Below the pieces are notes generated by a model, which saw only the letters and a list, made by a program, of their open reading frames with translations, was not told where the DNA came from and did no database searches. Shown here in pieces: positions 40,795 through 45,773 of a DNA stretch of 45,773 nucleotides (positions within the stretch are counted from its first letter, which is position 1; each line of letters opens with the position of its first letter). Source of the DNA: Fimadaptatus sp050946055 (lineage in GTDB: Bacteria; Bacillota; Clostridia; Christensenellales; Aristaeellaceae); assembly GCA_050946055.1 (NCBI GenBank), contig JBMNUB010000020.1, forward strand, positions 1 through 45,773, in the 5' to 3' direction. A program made the translations under genes and the position numbers.

Positions 40795-42753
<1,959 letters not shown>

Positions 42754-43054
42754 TATACGGATGTGCCGCCGGACAGCATGTGCGCCGGCGGCGCGCGCGC
42801 AGATACAGCATGTGCGTATGCGCGCTGGTTTGCCTAGGGCAGCGTTGAAGCGCAGGCATGCGTCCATGCCGAAGCCGATATCGCACAATGCACGCAAATG
42901 CAAAGGCCCGTGCCTTGCGTTGCGCAAAGCGCCCGATGTGCAATCGATATGAGACCGCACACCATGCATATGACATGCGCCCAAATGAACACCGCGCGGC
43001 TCAGGCCGCCGACTATATGCCGCTTAAAGCGCGGCCACTGATGAGGTGAATCAC
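42754..43054. other. Gap between topoisomerase genes with one hairpin
   Basis: GCCGCCGG (42765-42772) pairs with CCGGCGGC (42785-42792), with no T-run. No gene is seen; the two topoisomerase genes may still be co-transcribed. Confidence 0.4.
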
Positions 43055-45484
43055 ATGGCTAAAAGACCTTCGCTGCCCGATATGAGCAACGAGACTATCA
43101 TACAGCAGCCCATGGAAGATGTCATGCATGACAGCATGCTGCCGTATTCGGAATACGTCATACTGGAGCGCGCGCTGCCCCGCGTGGAGGATGGGCTCAA
43201 GCCCGTGCAGCGCCGCATACTCTACACCATGATGGAGCTGGGACTCAGCCCCGACAAGCCGCACAGGAAGTGCGCGCGCATAGTCGGCGACTGTCTGGGC
43301 AAGTATCATCCGCACGGCGATACCTCGGTGTACGACGCGCTGGCGCGCATGGCGCAGCCCTTCGTGATGCGCGGCATGCTGGTGGACGGTCACGGCAACT
43401 TCGGCTCGATAGACGGCGACAGCCCCGCCGCCATGCGATATACTGAAGCGCGCATGATGCCGCTGGCCATGGAGCTGCTGCGCGACATAGACAAGGAAAC
43501 CGTGCCGTTCAGGCTGAACTTCGACGATTCGCTTAAAGAGCCGGACATGCTGCCCGGCAGGTTCCCCAACCTGCTGGTCAACGGCGCATCGGGCATAGCG
43601 GTGGGTCTGGCCACCAACATACCGCCGCACAACCTGCGCGAAGTCAGCGCCGCCGCCATAGCGCTGATGGATGACCCCGACATAGATACGCGCGGCCTCA
43701 TGCAGTACGTAAAAGGCCCGGACTTCCCCACGGGCGGACTGCTCATGGAGGGCAATGAGCTGGAGCAGGCATATGAGACAGGCCGCGCCCGGCTTCAGGT
43801 GCGCGCCAAGGTGCATGTGGAGGACGGCCCGGCGGGGCGCAAGCTGCTGGTAATAACCGAAGTGCCGTATCAGGTGAACAAGTCCGCGCTGCTGGAGCGC
43901 GTGCTCAAGCTCTCCGACGAAAAGAAGATAACCGGCATATACGACATACGCGACGAGTCCGACCGCACCGGCATGCGCGCGGTCATAGAGCTGAAGCGCG
44001 ATGTGGACCCCGAGCGCACGCTGCGCCTGCTCTACAAGCACTCCGACCTTCAGACTACGTTCGGCGTGAACATGGTCGCCATAGCCGACGGCAAGCCGCG
44101 CCAGATGGGGCTTAAGGAGATGCTGGGCTATTACATAGCGCATCAGAAGGACGTGGTCAGCCGTCGCACGCAGTTCGACCTCAACAAGGCGCGCGCGCGC
44201 GAACACATATTGCAGGGACTCATGATAGCGGTGGACCAGCTCGACCGCGTGATAGCGCTGATACGCTCCAGCAAGAATCCCAAGGCGGCGCGCGAGGGTC
44301 TGATGAGTGAGTTCGCGCTCAGCGAGATACAGGCGCAGGCCATACTGGACATGCGCCTTCAGCGCCTGACCAACCTTGAGATACTGGAGCTGCGCCGCGA
44401 GTTCAAGGAGATAGAGGCGCTTATAGCCAAGCTGGAGGGCATACTCAAAAGCCCCAAGAAGCTGATAAAGGTGATAAAGGACGAGCTGAGCGAGATAGCG
44501 CAGAAGTACGGCGACGATCGCCGCACGCAGTTCGTGCGCGCCTGCGATGAGCCTGAGCTGGAGGACGATGACGCGCCCGCGCCCGAACCTACGACAGTCA
44601 TGCTCACGCGCGGCGGCTTCTTCAAGCGCATGCAGCGCCGCCAGTTCGAGCGCATCATGGCGCAGGAGGATGCCGACAGACCGGCGTATCTGTTCGACAC
44701 CGATACGGCGCACAAGCTGCTGTGCTTCACCGACAGGGGCAGCTGCTTCACGCTGCCGGTGACGGCCATACCCGACGTAAAGCCCAGCCAGCGCGGCAGC
44801 ACGCCGGGCGGACTGCTGGCAGGTCTGGAGAGCGGCGAAAACATAGTGTCCATACTGGAGCTGCCCGGACAAAAGCTCAAGGGTCAGCTGATGCTGGCCA
44901 CCAAGCAGGGCATGGTCAAGCTCACGGAGTATGCGCAGTTCGTGGTGCGCGGCACTAAGTTCGCGGCCATAAAGCTGCGCGAAGGCGATGCGCTGATAGC
45001 CGTGCGCGAGCTTAAGGGCGAGGCAAATGTGCTGATGATAACGGCGGGCGGCCTGTCCAAGGCGTTTGCGATAAGCGAGGTCAGTGTGACCGGGCGCGTG
45101 GGCATGGGCGTGCGCGGCATAAACGTTGCGGACGACGACGAATGCATAGCCGCGATGCCATTTGAGCCGGAGGGCGAGCTGCTGCTGGTCAGCGACAGGG
45201 GATACATGAAGCGCTGCCTGCTGGTCGATTTCGAGATACAGGCGCGCGGCGGCAAGGGCGTGAAGTGCTTCGGCCTGCTCAAGAACGGCGCCAACGGCAC
45301 GCGCATAGCGGGCGCGCTGAACGTGCGGCTGCCGTATGACTTCGTGGTAGAGCAGCAGCGCTCGGGGGCTGTGCGCCTGAACACCGAGGAGATAAAGATA
45401 GAGAGCCGCGCCGCACGCGGCACACCCTATGTACCGGCCACGGCCATGGACCCCGTGGTGGCGCTGTGGCAGGTCATAGGCTGA
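43055..45484 (+). CDS. Type IIA DNA topoisomerase subunit A (GyrA/ParC)
   Basis: 809 residues. The breakage-reunion domain has the catalytic pair Arg128-Tyr129 (AAMRYTEAR) and a quinolone-pocket region HGDTSVYDA with Thr90 at the position of E. coli GyrA Ser83. GNFGSIDGD and FPNLLVNGASGIAVG follow. The C-terminal beta-pinwheel carries QARGGKG (729-735), close to the GyrA box QRRGGKG, hinting at gyrase-like DNA wrapping. The start at 43055 follows GAGGTG; a GTG at 43046 is possible. It works with the subunit B encoded upstream. Confidence 0.93.
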   Translation: MAKRPSLPDMSNETIIQQPMEDVMHDSMLPYSEYVILERALPRVEDGLKPVQRRILYTMMELGLSPDKPHRKCARIVGDCLGKYHPHGDTSVYDALARMAQPFVMRGMLVDGHGNFGSIDGDSPAAMRYTEARMMPLAMELLRDIDKETVPFRLNFDDSLKEPDMLPGRFPNLLVNGASGIAVGLATNIPPHNLREVSAAAIALMDDPDIDTRGLMQYVKGPDFPTGGLLMEGNELEQAYETGRARLQVRAKVHVEDGPAGRKLLVITEVPYQVNKSALLERVLKLSDEKKITGIYDIRDESDRTGMRAVIELKRDVDPERTLRLLYKHSDLQTTFGVNMVAIADGKPRQMGLKEMLGYYIAHQKDVVSRRTQFDLNKARAREHILQGLMIAVDQLDRVIALIRSSKNPKAAREGLMSEFALSEIQAQAILDMRLQRLTNLEILELRREFKEIEALIAKLEGILKSPKKLIKVIKDELSEIAQKYGDDRRTQFVRACDEPELEDDDAPAPEPTTVMLTRGGFFKRMQRRQFERIMAQEDADRPAYLFDTDTAHKLLCFTDRGSCFTLPVTAIPDVKPSQRGSTPGGLLAGLESGENIVSILELPGQKLKGQLMLATKQGMVKLTEYAQFVVRGTKFAAIKLREGDALIAVRELKGEANVLMITAGGLSKAFAISEVSVTGRVGMGVRGINVADDDECIAAMPFEPEGELLLVSDRGYMKRCLLVDFEIQARGGKGVKCFGLLKNGANGTRIAGALNVRLPYDFVVEQQRSGAVRLNTEEIKIESRAARGTPYVPATAMDPVVALWQVIG

Positions 45485-45547
45485 TGGGAAGGGTAGCACT
45501 ATGTGCGCCAATGTGAGCGCATGGTCAATACAAGGTGAAGCGTGATG

Positions 45548-45583
45548 AGCGCGCCGCCGGGCATGTGTCCAGCGGCGCGCTTT
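45548..45583 (+). terminator. Terminator after the topoisomerase A gene
   Basis: A 10-bp perfect stem AGCGCGCCGC (45548-45557) with GCGGCGCGCT (45572-45581), then TTTGC; the T-run is short. The remaining bases to the window end show no clear gene. Confidence 0.55.
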
Positions 45584-45773
45584 GCATATGCGGGAGATGC
45601 GCGGCGAATGCTAGCGCGTAGGCATGCTATCAGCAGGGTATATGCGGAGTGTTCGAGCGATAAGATCGGGCGATGCGGCGTGATATGCACAGGCAGCTTC
45701 TGCGGGCAAACGCCGATGGCAGAGGAAGATGTCTTGCATGCAAAGGCCAGACATGCGCCGCAAGCAGCGTGAT

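Overview
The window reads as chromosomal DNA of a GC-rich, Gram-positive-type Bacillota (Clostridia-like) bacterium. The evidence is strong AGGAGG ribosome sites, a proline T-box leader in front of a type-3 ProRS, a YtrA-type GntR/ABC unit, the TIGR03960 radical SAM / DUF2344 / RNase G trio, and the runs miaB-ymcA and mutS-mutL-miaA-ynbB, which match Bacillus/Clostridium gene order. Isoleucine is encoded almost entirely by ATA, which is odd for such GC-rich DNA. I saw no rRNA, tRNA, CRISPR array, phage or IS transposase gene.

Layout. 1-3.6 kb: GNAT acetyltransferase, rsgA with a long structured leader, a small unknown protein and an HD-domain protein. 3.7-5.9 kb: autoregulated GntR-ABC transporter unit on the minus strand. 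6.0-8.4 kb: zinc-ribbon tail-anchored protein, a 53-bp tandem repeat array, and a TSUP permease. 8.8-14.7 kb: corrinoid uptake locus made of a cobalamin riboswitch with btuF, then, from a separate promoter, a glycyl-radical-enzyme-like protein lacking its radical domain, fused by 4-nt overlaps to btuC and btuD. 14.9-16.9 kb: T-box and proS. 17.0-18.1 kb: a gene split by a frameshift. 18.2-24.2 kb: AT-rich islet, metallo-hydrolase/nucleotidyltransferase pair, MATE exporter, sugar-phosphate isomerase-like protein and YhhN. 24.7-45.5 kb: a long co-directional housekeeping block (radical SAM, DUF2344, RNase G, MiaB, YmcA-like, MutS, MutL, MiaA, YnbB-like, serine hydrolase, and a type IIA topoisomerase pair) covering RNA processing, tRNA modification, mismatch repair and DNA topology.

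The most unusual content is outside the genes. A roughly 255-bp structured element occurs at 5541-5769 (minus), 10386-10640 and 18655-18907, with a half copy near 22525-22620. Its stems show compensatory base changes between copies, and the three main copies are flanked by direct repeats of different lengths (16, 7 and 11 bp). One copy has landed in the operator of the GntR unit. Several intergenic gaps also hold their own private tandem repeat (53, 61, 30 and 36 bp units). These elements, and the radical-less glycyl-radical-enzyme homologue in the cobalamin locus, are the best candidates for something undescribed.
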